Shown piece by piece: positions 27,256 through 39,272 of a DNA stretch of 64,000 nucleotides; position 1 is the stretch's first letter; every line of letters begins with the position of its first letter. The notes beneath the pieces were generated by a model. It did not search any database. It was not told the origin of the DNA and saw nothing but the letters and a program-made list of their open reading frames with translations. The stretch covers positions 1,860,001-1,924,000 of the forward strand of contig JAQJZZ010000011.1 of assembly GCA_030077755.1 (NCBI GenBank), given 5' to 3'. Position numbers and translations under genes: made by a program. The DNA is from Filosporella fistucella. Taxonomy: Eukaryota > Ascomycota > Leotiomycetes > Helotiales.

Positions 27256-29023
27256 GGTGGGCAACTTTTGTTACTTCGAAAGGTAGTTGAGAAAGTTGAT
27301 GAAAGTTAAATTAAGAAAGTGACGAGGATGGCAACGAGGAGAGATTAAGTACTTTCAGCCCAGTGGGGCTATGAATCTTGAAGACTTAATCTAAATAACA
27401 AACGTTCTCTAGTTAAGAGTCAGCTACGGTCATATCAAAAACCCAATCATGGATCCCTATGGTCAGGTGATGGTCCTGCTCCACATAGATAACCTAGGAG
27501 TAGCCATAGATGTTTGGACTACGCAGTACCTTGGTGTCGAGTTAGCTCACTTGGCCTTGCCCTATTCGGCTTTGGATCATAAATGCAAGGCTGAGTCGGG
27601 CGAAAATTGACGTTCAGCTTCGGAGCAGAAATTGAAGACAGCACCTTGGGGCGTGATAACAGTTGTGAATCCGCACTAAATCCAAGTAAAGTTTGGGAAT
27701 CACACCGTGGCCGTCATTCCGTGAAATACATGTGGGGAATAACTCGTAACATATCAGATTGGAACGTTTTGTAGCTATGAGCTATTTCGTCACCCGGTAT
27801 GTATCCTGACAATTGACTGTCGCAAGGCTGACTGCTGTCAGCAGAGACATCACAAGCTCTGGGCTAACAAATAAAATGCCGCAACACGAAAGAAATGAAA
27901 GTGTGAAAATGGCACTCTCGTGTACAATGCATCGCAGCGTGGCAGGGCGGCGAATCAAACCGTATCTGGAGCATTCCTGGGCCAATCCTCCATGGGCACT
28001 GCCACGGTATGATTTCCAAACATGCCTTGCAACAACCACTTCGAAGCCGCTTAACCGTGTGATGATCGTATGAGAGGCAATTATTGACCAACGTGCTGAT
28101 CCATGATAGTTGCAAGTCTGCATGCGTTTCAAGGGTAGGTATGGGTAGGCAAGTAGCCCGCGCTCTCACACAGCTGTTGGAAAAATGTCGATAGTAAGGT
28201 AAGTCTGTGTCTGTACCTAGGGCAAGGGAAGGTAAGCTAGCGTTTCGGCTACTACGTGAATTGGCGGGGACGGATCTATCTACCAAGTCTACGCGCATGT
28301 GACCTTCTGCCCTCACGGCCGAGTCTCCTTTGCCTCATTCTGCTCTACTTCCCCGGGACCCGGCACCTTCTAGCGTCCTTCCAGAAGCCCATGATCAACC
28401 TTCCCCACCTTTTCACTCTGACGCTATCCCCAATTTGGAAACCGCAAGGCTCTCGGGCTGAAATCCTCTCCAGGCTGACACCAAAGTCAAGCTGGAAATC
28501 TGTTAGGCAGCTATTTTGGTTATCCTGGAATTATTTTGTGAGAATTAGAGTGCCATGTAATATATTTGCCTATGACAAATTAGGTACTACTTCCAAAACT
28601 GTTCATTCACCACGATCATTCCCATGGTGCTTCATTCACAGGTACAATCTGGCTATGATACTACTCTGCCTTGCTAGTTAGAGAATTGAGATCACTCCCA
28701 CAAAGCAACCCAAGAGGGTCAAATCACAGTACTCCAAGTACACAATTGACTTGGTGGAAGTGCAGGTGTCCGCTAATCTTCTCATATGGTGGCAGGTGTC
28801 TATCTTGCCTATGAAATCTCACATTTCACTTCTCGAGGACTACACATTCGTTTGATCTTCAAAGTACTGATGGTCATTGCAACAGATTCAAAAACTTCCA
28901 TCTTTGTGAAGAAATCCTAAAGTACAGCTGAATTATTATTAAAGTTCAAATATGACAAAACGCTTCACGCTCAAACATTTACTTCCTCGTTCGATTCGAC
29001 ACCTATGTGCCTTAACCCTGCGT
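27256..29023. other. 1.8-kb spacer
   Basis: This lies between the flotillin start and the 3' end of the septin gene. No family, tRNA or repeat is recognised. The frames at 27864-28316 (-) and 28256-28681 (+) overlap and look like chance open sequence. Confidence 0.5.
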
Positions 29024-30638
29024 TCAGACCGTAATCTCTGCCATACTGCTCTCAACCTTTGCACCGAAAATATCCAGTTGTTCCTTGGTCATCCGGGCCT
29101 CGAGTTCCTTCAGCTGGCTCTCGCGAACCAAAAGTTCCTGTCGTTTGGCTTGGATCTCTCTATCCATTCTGATTTCAATCTCCTTGAGCTTCTCGCTTTC
29201 TCTGAACAGCTGTTCCTCTTTCAGGCGGGCGGATTGTGAGGCAAGGTCTTCGGAGTTCATGGAATAGTCACTATTGAATCTTGTTAGTTTCCATTCACCA
29301 AAGTTCAGAGCGGGAAAACTCACATCTCAGCTCCGCGTTGTACACTCTTGCTCAGTTTCTCTGTACGGTAGTTTTCGTACAGGAAATCGTGAGTAATCTG
29401 CTTCAAATCTGCCAAGTGGGTATGTAGAAGCACATTTCTAACTGCCAAAAAGTCCGAATGCTTCGGGTTGTTGACCTCTACCACTCCCCATGGATATTGT
29501 CTTGCCCTAACTTTGCGGCCTAGAACTTCCATAGTGTCTTCTGAGCCCACGATAGCAAATGGCATCATGTTTCGCAGCTCTGCGTTCTCTTCAACCGTAT
29601 CCTCATCGTCTTCTTCGATATCATATGGGAAGTCGTATACCGGGATTTGGTAATGCTTGATGTCTTCGATGACGAGCCTCTTTGATTCTGCAAGTTCAAG
29701 TGGTGTGAGAGTATCTGCCTTTCCAATGACAGGGATTACATTGACGCGAGGTGAGAGTCTCCTCATCAATTCAATGTCAAGTTCCCGCAGTCTTCTTTAG
29801 TCAGTCTTCAATTCTCTAAAAAACAGATGATCACTTGCCCATGGCCGGTAGGGGTAATGAAGTATAAGAGAGCGTGCACCCGATTATCGCGGAAGCGGGG
29901 TTTGCGGTCGATTCTACAATCGACTGCGAGAATATCATCATATTGGCGTTCAAGGTATCCAATGATCTCATCGAAGCTTTAGTATTACAGTCAGCAATCT
30001 TGCTCGAATCCCCTGGAACTACTTAGGAAACATCATTACCCTGAACTATTGTCGATCTGGTCTCCAAATCCAGGTGTGTTGACGATCGTAAGAGCAATCC
30101 GAGTTCCGTCTTCTTCCTCAAGCTCTGGGGCCATCTTAGCTATCAATCCGATAATCCCACATGAAGAACATACCGACTGAGACCGGTTTAATCCTGACTC
30201 CCTCCTCTAGATGTGCTGTCTCCGGATCGTCATTATAATTCGGCTCAAGGACGGTTTTACCGCAAAGAGTGTTAACAAATGTCGTTCTTCCTAAGTTGTT
30301 TTAATTCATATCTTCCAATCCCATATTTTCGGAGCATACCAGTGCCGCCAGCGCCGCAGACCATCAAACAAAATTGGACTCTAGCGAGCTGTCAATATCA
30401 AAGCTCCCATCTCGACACTCCTCCTGAACGCATACCCTTTCTTCTGGACCTTCTTCCTTCGAGCTCTCAACTAAGGAAACGCATATTAGCCGTGGGACAT
30501 CAACTTCTTATGAAGGGCGTCTCCATGTAGCCTTGCATTAATCCCTACCTACCCCACAAGGCTGAAACTTATGCAAGCCAGCAGTCGTCCGAACAGGGGG
30601 CTAGAAGGCAGACTTACAGCACTCAATTGGGCAGACAT
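29024..30638 (-). CDS. CDC11: Septin, Cdc11/AspA class
   Basis: Seven exons (30638-30618, 30388-30340, 30290-30174, 30139-30040, 29976-29839, 29791-29324 and 29279-29024) join to 382 residues. The protein polymerises into septin filaments at septa and branch points. The G1 loop is GAGGTGRTTF, with Arg where GTPases have Lys. The G3 motif reads NTPGFGDQ and the G4 motif GKAD. The septin unique element is present (RQYPWGVVEVNNPKHSDF, then DFLYENYRTEKLS). The C-terminal coiled coil runs from LASQSARLKEEQLFRES to KELEARMTKEQ, as in Cdc11. Intron 5 (29838-29792, 47 nt) can only be spliced in frame with a GC donor (GG|GCAAGT) and an AAG acceptor. The first coding exon is 21 nt. Confidence 0.93.
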
Positions 30639-32116
30639 GATTTCTCAAGATCTTGATGGTGGTATTTCAGAGGGTATCTTCAACGAATTCGTGAGCGAAA
30701 AGCACACGCAGCAATAAAATAGATGAGGGTATTAAAAAGTCAACAGAAAGATCAGACACACCGCTAAGACATGACCAATGCGTAACTTCTACCCATCGGG
30801 ATTGGAGGCGTTGATTGGTTCCTCTCAATCTGGGTTAGCTTTACCCCTTTTCTCTGCTTGACCTCGGGCAGCTGCAGATTGCTTTTCGCACAACATAGAG
30901 CTCTTTGAGATTGAGAATGTGGATCAGACCCTGTAGACAACAACATATGTGATTGAATCTAGCAATGATTTGGAAAGATTATATGTTGTATTGGCATTGG
31001 CGTGGTGTTGATGTCGATGTACTTCTATAAGGATTGCGTACGTGTCAAGTTATGCTGTCGGGAATTACATTGGAGCAAGTACACGGCAAGAACAGGTAAC
31101 CGCCTGATGTAACGAATATTTTCTAAGTTTATCTGGGCTGCCAGCAGCTTAGAGGTGATGCATCCGATATCTCAATGCACTCTCAGATTGAGGAAGGAGG
31201 ATGATCTTGAGGAATGAATATCACCTGATTATCATGTGATTTTATAGCAGCTCGTTGCTTTGAAATAGTCTCCATCAAACACTGTTCAATAAGGGCCAGT
31301 CACTAATGTGGTGGCTATGGTTGAAGTTTGGATTCCTTCAAAGAGGTGTTGTGGGACTCGCATAGCCTCTATACTTCGATCACCCGATACTCCTGGAGGG
31401 ATCTGAATCCGTCAACCTCGTGCCAATACTTGTAATATAATGGAACGCCCGTATTTTGTCCCTGCCTGATTCAATAACATGAATGGCAAGGCAGAATTGT
31501 CGTAAATGCATTTGCAGTTGTGCTTTACTCAAGTTCCGACATTTCTGAAAAACTCCAGACAAAGTTTGTATGCATGTTTTCCGGAAATAGTACTCTATTC
31601 GGTTAGTACAACATCAGCTGGCCTTGCCCCTCCAAGGCATGCGGGCAATAACTGGCAAAACGGAATCATGTCGAACGGCCTAAAAAGTCCAGCTGCTCGA
31701 CTAGCCTCATCTAACATCTCATCTGAGGTTTCCTTGGACTCCTTGACTTCGATGCTGTCTTTACTATTACCCAACATTCCAGAGTAGTCCTTTTCGTCAT
31801 AATTATTAGACTTTAACTCTGGACCTTTCAAGTCGAGCTGAGGGATATTACTATCGTAACTCAGCAGGTCATTGTCTTGATAAGACGTCACGAAGAATCC
31901 TTCTGGAACTCTGTGATTCATCCTAATAAGGTTCTCCCAGAAATCCATGAAGTTTGGGACCTAGCCTTATCAGATGATCTCATAGAATTGTCAGGTGACA
32001 TCAACAATCACTGGGACTTGGACTCGATTCTATATTGCCATTGCAGAGGGATCGAATTCGGGTACGAGACATGGTCAACTTACACCTAGGCGGATATTAC
32101 TACTAGTTCAGACAAT
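30639..32116. other. 1.5-kb spacer with one weak ORF
   Basis: This contains the septin promoter and the upstream region of the next gene. The only frame worth noting is the 117-codon one at 31595-31948 (-), listed separately. Confidence 0.5.
31595..31948 (-). CDS. Hypothetical 117-residue ORF, doubtful
   Basis: The frame opens with an ATG (MDFWENLIRMNHRVPEGFFV) and has a mixed, fairly hydrophilic composition with a KESKETSDEMLDEAS segment and an end rich in Pro, Cys and Leu. It matches no family I recognise, has no signal peptide and has no obvious splice partners. Its protein-like composition is the only reason to list it. Confidence 0.25.
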   Translation of the reverse strand: MDFWENLIRMNHRVPEGFFVTSYQDNDLLSYDSNIPQLDLKGPELKSNNYDEKDYSGMLGNSKDSIEVKESKETSDEMLDEASRAAGLFRPFDMIPFCQLLPACLGGARPADVVLTE

Positions 32117-32935
32117 ATGGATTCCAAAACACAGCTGCCATCTTCATATGGCGACGACGAACCAGCACCTCCCTCATACACAGAATCAACCTCCAATACC
32201 TGGAGCTCCAGCTCCGACGCATCTCAATACTACTCTGCCCAGATTCGCTCTCAGCTCTCACACCTTAAAACACAGATTTCCTCCCTGCAAACCCAAAAAT
32301 CGCTTCTCGCCCACGCTCAAGACGAAAAGATACTCTCCCTTTTAACTACACATATCCAAGCCTACCTCTCTGACTTCGCCATTACCGGTCTACAGCGCGG
32401 AACTTTAATCCTCGTTCCGGCAAAAGGACTGGAAGAGGAGAATGCCACTCCAACAGACTATGATTTCCGGGATCCAGTGGAGTATGATCGAGTGGTAAGA
32501 GTGAGCGACAAGGAGGAATCTGGGTATGGGGAAGGATTGTGGTTCTGGAGGGACGAAGAAATGGCAGAAAGAATTGCCGCCTCCTTAAGACCAGCCCCAA
32601 ATCCGAGAACGATGGAGTTACCTCCACGAAAAGAGGAGTTGGCGGCAGCCAGCCAGAGCAGTCAGGACGAAAAATCGAGTCCCGCCAGAGGCTTCTGGGG
32701 AAGAATGAAGAGCGGCACTAAAACCACAGAGTCGCCCAAGGTTGAGGAAAGAAGGTACGTGAAAGGGGAGGGTGAGCAAAATTTGAGCAGTGGAAGGGAG
32801 AGTGGCGAAAGAATTGTGTTTGATATTAAGGCAGAAGAGGTTTGCTTCAGGACAGAGAATGAATTTGGGATGTATGGTACGGAGAGAGGGTATGGAATTG
32901 TGTTGAAGTTGAAGGTATTACTGGGTGGTAGATAA
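32117..32935 (+). CDS. Conserved-looking hypothetical protein
   Basis: This is a single 272-codon exon opened by ATG. The N-terminus (SSYGDDEPAPPSYTES) is Pro/Ser-rich and contains a PPSY motif, a type bound by WW domains. A short amphipathic helix follows (IRSQLSHLKTQISSLQTQKSLL). The middle part (ITGLQRGTLILVPAKGLEE, then EGLWFWRDEEMAERIA) looks folded. A Lys/Ser/Glu-rich linker leads to a final beta-like segment ending in YGIVLKLKVLLGGR. I recognise no named family. It lies 520 bases upstream of VPS11 on the same strand, but nothing ties the two together. Confidence 0.75.
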   Translation: MDSKTQLPSSYGDDEPAPPSYTESTSNTWSSSSDASQYYSAQIRSQLSHLKTQISSLQTQKSLLAHAQDEKILSLLTTHIQAYLSDFAITGLQRGTLILVPAKGLEEENATPTDYDFRDPVEYDRVVRVSDKEESGYGEGLWFWRDEEMAERIAASLRPAPNPRTMELPPRKEELAAASQSSQDEKSSPARGFWGRMKSGTKTTESPKVEERRYVKGEGEQNLSSGRESGERIVFDIKAEEVCFRTENEFGMYGTERGYGIVLKLKVLLGGR

Positions 32936-33454
32936 CTAGAAGCACAATGAAATGAATCGGAAAGCAGAGATAGTAATAAGCTTAGAAATACTCTTTATTG
33001 CAATGCTTGTGCCAAGAATAGAAGCAATTTGTTTGTAAAACTCAAGCTCGGTCAAAACTAAAGAATTAGAGCAGTCGAGCAACGGAGATGAAAGAATTGA
33101 TTAACATGATCATTCACGATTTGATCTCGAAAATCGTTCTGACAAAACACCTGTGAGATGTTGGGGGGCGAAATCGAAATTCGGAAGGATATTCAATAAA
33201 TTGTGCCTCACTTGGCACATACATACTGGAAAGAAATAGGAATAAACCTCATAAGCTACCCACAAAAAATTGGGGGACAATTTATTGTCGTGCTTCATCA
33301 CAGCGAACCCAAATCAGATTTGAAGCTTGCGCTAAACCTTTCTGAGCATCCCTGTTGCGGCAGGCACAATCAGCGAATGACGCCTGTGTTGCGAGGAGAG
33401 CTCCAAATTCCCCTTCTTTGAGGTCAGAGATCATGATTTGGGGACACAACTGAG
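32936..33454. other. Spacer upstream of VPS11
   Basis: This holds the VPS11 promoter and the 3' UTR of the preceding gene. No other feature is seen. Confidence 0.5.
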
Positions 33455-36400
33455 ATGGCATTAACTTCGGTAAGCTGCGCATGCTTGATAACTCCCCACT
33501 CGTCTAGATTCTGACTGAGATCACCAGTGGAAAACGTTCGATTTCTTCGAAGTCAGCCAGGTCAAGCTACCCGATGATGAGAGCAAGTCCCTCTTCGAGA
33601 ACAATGAAATCAGCTGTATTTGCTCCGGATCCGATAGTCTGTTTCTGGGGAGCTATGGTGGAGTTGTCCGGATATTGTCGTCGACATTCAAAGTTCTGCG
33701 AACCTTCCAGGCGCATGAGACAGGTTCCATAACACATATGAAGCAGGTGGAAGGGACGTCTTTGCTGGTCACAATATCTGTGGGTACAGATTAATACTCC
33801 AAGAATCGGTGTTCTGATTGAAACAGGAAGATACATCAAATGAGCCTGTTCTAAAGGTGTGGGCGTTGGACAAGCCTGTGAAGAAGACAGGGCTGCCAAC
33901 TTGTCAGTCTACGATTAGTATACAAAATGGCCGGCGACCTTTTCCTGTAAGTACAATTCTGCCGCGGATACCATTGATCTTGCTTAACGTCACTCAGGTA
34001 TCGGCCTTCACAGCCCTGGACGACCTTTCACAATTGGCAGTCGGTTTTGCAAATGGCTCTGTCACTGTTATACGAGGGGATTTGGTACACGACCGAGGGG
34101 CGAGGCAAAGGACTGTCCACGAATCGGAGGAACCTGTCACTGGCGTCGTGTTTCGCGAAGAGTCACGAATAACCTACCTCTACGTTTCAACGACATCAAG
34201 GGTATTGAAACTGGTGATAGCAGGCAAGGGTCAAGGACAAGCAGCTCGACCCGTGGAAGACTTGGGGTGTGCCGTTGGTTGTATGACGATTGACAAAGCA
34301 AGCGGAGATATTGTTGTTGTTCGAGACGATGCTCTGTACTACTATGGTATTGATGGACGAGGGCCTTGTTTTGCTTTCGACGGACCAAAGAGCTTGATTT
34401 CAATTTTCAAGGACTATGTTGCGGTAGTAACGCCGCCAGCTGCGTCGACTCCTGCGAAATCCAGTGTTCTCCGGAGGTTTGGCGGCGCTCAGACTGATGA
34501 TATTTTCAATACATCCACATTCACCCTGCTCAACACTGGAGTCCAATTCGTAGCTCATTCAGAATCGCTTGTCTCACAGGTCCAGAATCTGTTCACAATT
34601 TGGGGAGACTTATTTACGTTAACACAAGATGGAAAGGTACCACCCCGTGTAGAACATCAAAAGAAAGCTTGGATTAACTTATTATAGATTTACCGCTATC
34701 ACGAGAAATCTTTGCAGCAGAGGCTTGAGATTTTGTACCAAAGGAATCTATTCGTCATGGCGATCAACCTAGCCCAGAAAGCTGGTATGGACGTGCAGCA
34801 GCAAAATGCCATATTCCGGAAGTATGGTGACTATCTTTACCAAAAGGGCGAATATGACAATGCTATGCAGCAGTACTTGAAAGCAATTGACAACACCGAG
34901 CCATCCCAAGTCATTCGCAAGGTACGTGAATGTCAAAGGGCCATTTATCTATATATACGCTAATTCTTCTAGTTCCTTGACACACAGAGAATTCACAACC
35001 TGATAGAGTATCTCGAAGAACTACATGAGCACCATAAAGCGACTGCAGACCATACTACGCTGCTTCTGAATTGTTACGCAAAGCTTAAAGATATTGATAA
35101 GCTCGAGAAATTTATCAAGTCACCAGGCGACCTGAAATTTGATCTCGACACAGCCATCTCTATGTGCAGACAAGGAGGTTATTACGAACAAGCAGCTTAC
35201 CTTGCAACAAAGCATGGTGAACATGGGCTAGTCGTCGATATCTTGATAGAAGACTCCAAACAATACGAAGAGGCGCTCCAATATATCTGGCATTTAGAGC
35301 CCGAAGCAGTAAGTATGTGTCGTTCATTGGCGTGTTCTGTGCTAATAAGACAGGCGTATCCAAATTTAATGAAATATGCGAGAGTCCTGTTGGAACACTG
35401 CCCTAAACAGACTACACAATTCTTCATCGATTACTTCACCGGACGATACAGTCCGAAAACAAATACCGTGATACCTGAAATAGTTACTCCCCAACCTGGC
35501 TACGCCGCTGGCGCAGTGAATGCCGTGCAGAATCTAAGAGACCTACTTCCTCTCCCATATATGAGTACTTCAGCTGTCGCTTCACCTCCAGCGCAAGGAA
35601 ACGTGGTTCCGACAGTCAGCGATAATTTGTTGGCTGAGAATTTTGACCAACAGAACGGCCCTCAGTATACCCCTCCACAGCCTAGAACAGCCTTTTCCTC
35701 TTTTGTCGATCACCCTGACGAGTTCATCGTGTTTCTAGAAGCTTGTTTGAAGGAGCCAGATCTCAAGGAACGCGACAAGATTGATCTCTACACAACACTA
35801 TTTGAAATGTATCTTCACAAGTCAAATGAGAAGAAGGGTGCGAATCGAGAAGCGTGGGAAGCCAAAGCAAAAAAGCTTATTGAAGGCAAAGACATCCCGA
35901 TAGATACATCGAATGTTCTCTTACTCTCTCATCTATCGGATTTCCGTGATGGCACGATTCTAGTCAGGGAACAGGCTGGTCTTCGATTCGACATTTTCCG
36001 TTCTTACACTTCAGCCAAAGATACCCGCGGGGCAATAAAAGCCCTGAAAAAGTATGGCCCCGAAGAGCCTCAACTATATCCTGCAGCATTAGCATATTTC
36101 ACTTCGGATTCACGTATTCTAGAAGAAGCTGGCGATGAGCTTGATGCAGTTCTCAAAAAAATTGACGAGGATGGCCTTATGGCGCCCTTACAAGTCATTC
36201 AAACTCTTAGCACAAATGCTGTTGCCACTATGGGGATGGTCAAGACTTATCTACAACAAACCATCGATCGCGAACGTAAAGAAATTGCAACTAATCGTCA
36301 CCTCATCACTTCCTATCGTACCGAAACCGTGGATAAGCGTCAAGAAATTAATGACCTTGCCAACAAACCTCAGACTTTCAACAATACAAGATGCTCGTTT

Positions 36401-36685
36401 TGCGGAGGGCAATTGACACTGCCTACTGTGCATTTTCTCTGTAAACATAGTTTTCATCAGACATGCTTGAACATGGAAGTTGCGGAAGATGGAAACGTTG
36501 AAGGGACTTGCCCTAACTGCAGAAAGGATAACGATACGATTCGTGCTATCAGACGGCAACAAGATGAGACCGCTGATCGGCATGATATGTTCATGGATGC
36601 ATTAACAAGGAGTAGTGATAAATTCGGCACCGTGAGCGAATTCTTTGGGAGAGGAGTCATGGAAGTCCCAACAGCAAATAGTTGA
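33455..36685 (+). CDS. VPS11: Vps11/Pep5, core subunit of HOPS and CORVET
   Basis: Seven exons (33455-33469, 33528-33779, 33827-33946, 33998-34636, 34688-34921, 34973-35308 and 35354-36685) join in phase 0 throughout to 975 residues. The 15-nt first exon gives MALTS, followed by WKTFDFFEVSQVKL, the usual Vps11 start. An N-terminal beta-propeller covers about residues 10-350. An alpha-solenoid follows, including NLFVMAINLAQKAGMD, the clathrin-repeat-like KFIKSPGDLKFDLDTAI and CPKQTTQFFIDYFTGRY. A RING-H2 finger lies at residues 879-921, with CSFC, CKHSFHQTC and CPNC ligands. Vps11 joins the tethering complexes that drive endosome and vacuole fusion. Intron 6 (35309-35353, 45 nt) is a multiple of three and has no stop, so retention would add 15 residues. 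Confidence 0.95.
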
Positions 36686-37910
36686 GGTGTGATGGAATGA
36701 GAAATTGGCCTCCGTATCCGTCAGACTTTGTCCACTAAACAGTTGATAATCACTCCGATACAGAGCATACCATGGATTTTGAGTATGACACAAACTGTAT
36801 GCAACGCCACTGATGCTGTACAATCTTGAAGCGATAATATCATTTCAACCCCTTTTTCGGCATATATTTTACTCTTTCACCGTCACACTCGCAGACCTGT
36901 TCCCGGTTCCCCCCTGCATTTGCCACAGGCTCCAAGTGAGACCCTTGCCCACTGGTTGGTTACTACCTCCAAAATCTCCTCATATCTGACTTTGATGCAT
37001 GTCTTTGTTGCGCCACTTTCATCAGTCAGTGTTGGTGCCTGAGCTAGTGGCGGCTTCTTGACTGAAATGATCTCACCTGGTTGAAGATTCAGCTCGGTTT
37101 CTTTTCATGAGGGATCTCTAATTGGTGAGCCCTTCCGCCATAGCAGTCCTGTTCCTATGTTAATCTCATTTGCTTGGCGAAATATAGTATTTGAGTGTAT
37201 ATTTCAATCAAGCTGCACTTGGCCTGCCAGATAGAGCGAACCTCAAGTGTGCCATATTTTTCGCCTGATTATAAAAAATATCTTTCTACCTACTCATCGT
37301 GGGTGGTGTCAGCATTCCAGAAAGTGGTACGGACTCCTCGTTGAGATATGAGCTTGTTTCGGACAGTAACCCCCCAACCCCCCCAAACTTTTACAAGTTT
37401 GCCTACAATGTTCATAGCCCAGAATCTCAGCAACCAAACGAGAAAATTGAATTGAATACCTGGCGGGAACGACTGCAGCTAATAACAAGTCCCTTATCAA
37501 CTGGAGCATTTGACGCAGTAACACTTTTGAGTGCAGTACAAGGAGGGTCCTATGCTTGACCCGTTTCTATTGTTCTGATTGAGCAAACCTGTTTCCATAA
37601 CTCGTAAATTGAGAGTGTTAATACGGTAGTTAATTCGGCATTACCAAGAGAATACACGGTGAGCGCGGATTCTTCTGAACGAATGATAAGCCCACTACCT
37701 TTGACTAATAGGTGAGATCCACCTTTTAGTTATACCTAATCTTCGAGCACGTCCACAATTCGGTAGTAAGTGTACTCAATATTATTACCTCACCAAGATA
37801 CTGATATCTCTGAGAGGTCATGTAGATTGAGAGAGGGTTTAAAGTTCGAGCTTGTTCAAAATTAGTCCTGGTCTTTTAGTCCAGTGGGGTCATCGCCTCC
37901 AGGGCACTTA
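36686..37910. other. 1.2-kb spacer
   Basis: No recognised gene. The 86-codon frame at 37299-37559 (+) is Pro/Ser-rich and has no family signature. A short C-run (CCCCCCAACCCCCCC) lies near 37372. Confidence 0.5.
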
Positions 37911-38818
37911 ATGATGTATTCACATTGGCATTTAGACAGCCTAGTTTATTTCCTCGATATATTTGAACTTATGCTGCGCCCAAATATCTGTCAAGATTCC
38001 CTTCGAAAAGTTTTAACAATTCTCGCTACATCATCTCTCGAATATCCTACTTGTTCATTTTTGCCAGCTTTCTTGCTGTCCCGATTACTAGGATACTGGA
38101 GTTCCATCGCAGCCACGAGAAGAAGGCCAAAAATCGAGAATCGGCAGGCCATCAATAAGATCAACTCGTATAACTATATCACCGACAAAATATCCGTACA
38201 GCTTACCCTGATCGGAGATTTCCTACTCGACCATAACTCCACTTATGGAGTTATTAACTATACATTATCAGAGCACCCAGGCGCACTAGGACGCATCACT
38301 ACCACTAGGATATTTCTCTTCATCATGCTCATCGCTAGTCTCCCACTTCTCTCCGAGGACTTTCATCGTGTTCTAGTAGGGAACGGTCATGATCCAATCT
38401 TGTTTGCCAGGAAATGTTATCAGTTCTTGCTCGTTATTCTTGGTACTTATATGTACAGCACAATGAATAGTGGCGGCATAATCACTACAACAAACCTCAT
38501 TTGGGTATCTTCTGGTATCTATTAGACGAGTTCCAGCGCTTCGTCACCACCTCAATTGTCGTGGCAGTTGCGATGGGCGTTATTTGGTGTTCGATTCCAT
38601 TATTAGATGGTGCTCTGGAGGGGGTGGAGAGCGTTTTCACTTCACTCTTCAAATTCTGCATCGCTTTCCTTAGGACCTTGGCAGATATTTTCAAAGGAGT
38701 TTCCGAGGCGATGAAGGGCAATCTAGACCCAGTTTACGAGGAGAGACGTCTGTTGCAGAGAAGAAAGCTAGAACAGGCAAGAAAGCTTCTGGTGGAGGCA
38801 CGAAGTTGGGAAACTTGA
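37911..38818 (+). CDS. Orphan membrane protein
   Basis: Two exons (37911-38514 and 38568-38818) join in phase 1 across a 53-nt intron with a GTATCT donor, a CTCAAT branch-like site and a GGCAG acceptor, giving 284 residues. Unspliced, the two frames overlap and would look like a frameshift. Hydrophobic segments suggest several membrane spans: IFLFIMLIASLPLLS, FLLVILGTYMYS, VAMGVIWCSIPLLDG and FKFCIAFLRTLADIF. The C-terminus is a charged helix (RRLLQRRKLEQARKLLVEAR). I recognise no family. The ATG at 37911 is followed at once by a second ATG at 37914. The N-terminal part before about residue 60 is less secure. Confidence 0.6.
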
Positions 38819-39272
38819 TCTGTGGTAGCCTCGTAGCCTCAAGTACAGTATCGAATATTCCGTTGAAGGCTACCAAAATTTAAAGAAGCCATGTATATAA
38901 TCAGATTGGTATTGATGAGGAAGTGGAGGACGTGCAGGGGGAATTGCTGCCAGGAGTACCCATCCCCAAGGAGTTAATTAATTGCTTGGCAATGACTTTT
39001 AGACCTCAATATAAATTTGATTGAACGCAATCTCATCGAGGATATAGAGTAATGTCTAAAATTCTAGGAATATAGGGCAAAGAAATGAGATGTACTATCA
39101 TTACTGTACTGTTTCCTTTGTAATTCATGCTTTTGCAGTCTCTATACATCAAACAATGTGGACTAAGCAATCTAAAAGCTACTTGAGGTGAATGTGAAGC
39201 AATATGTACTTGCGTATGACTTCGAGACCCTGTGTTCCATAGGATATTGGCTAGGTCTTTTGTACCGCACCC
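38819..39272. other. Spacer between convergent genes
   Basis: This is AT-rich sequence holding the two 3' UTRs. No further feature is seen. Confidence 0.55.

Noticed and set aside
37299..37559. 86-codon plus-strand frame
   Set aside because: Pro/Ser-rich with no domain; it could not be joined to the membrane-protein gene by good splice sites.
38501..38818. Apparent frameshift or separate small gene at the end of the membrane protein
   Set aside because: A 53-nt canonical intron explains the frame change, so neither a frameshift nor a second gene is needed.
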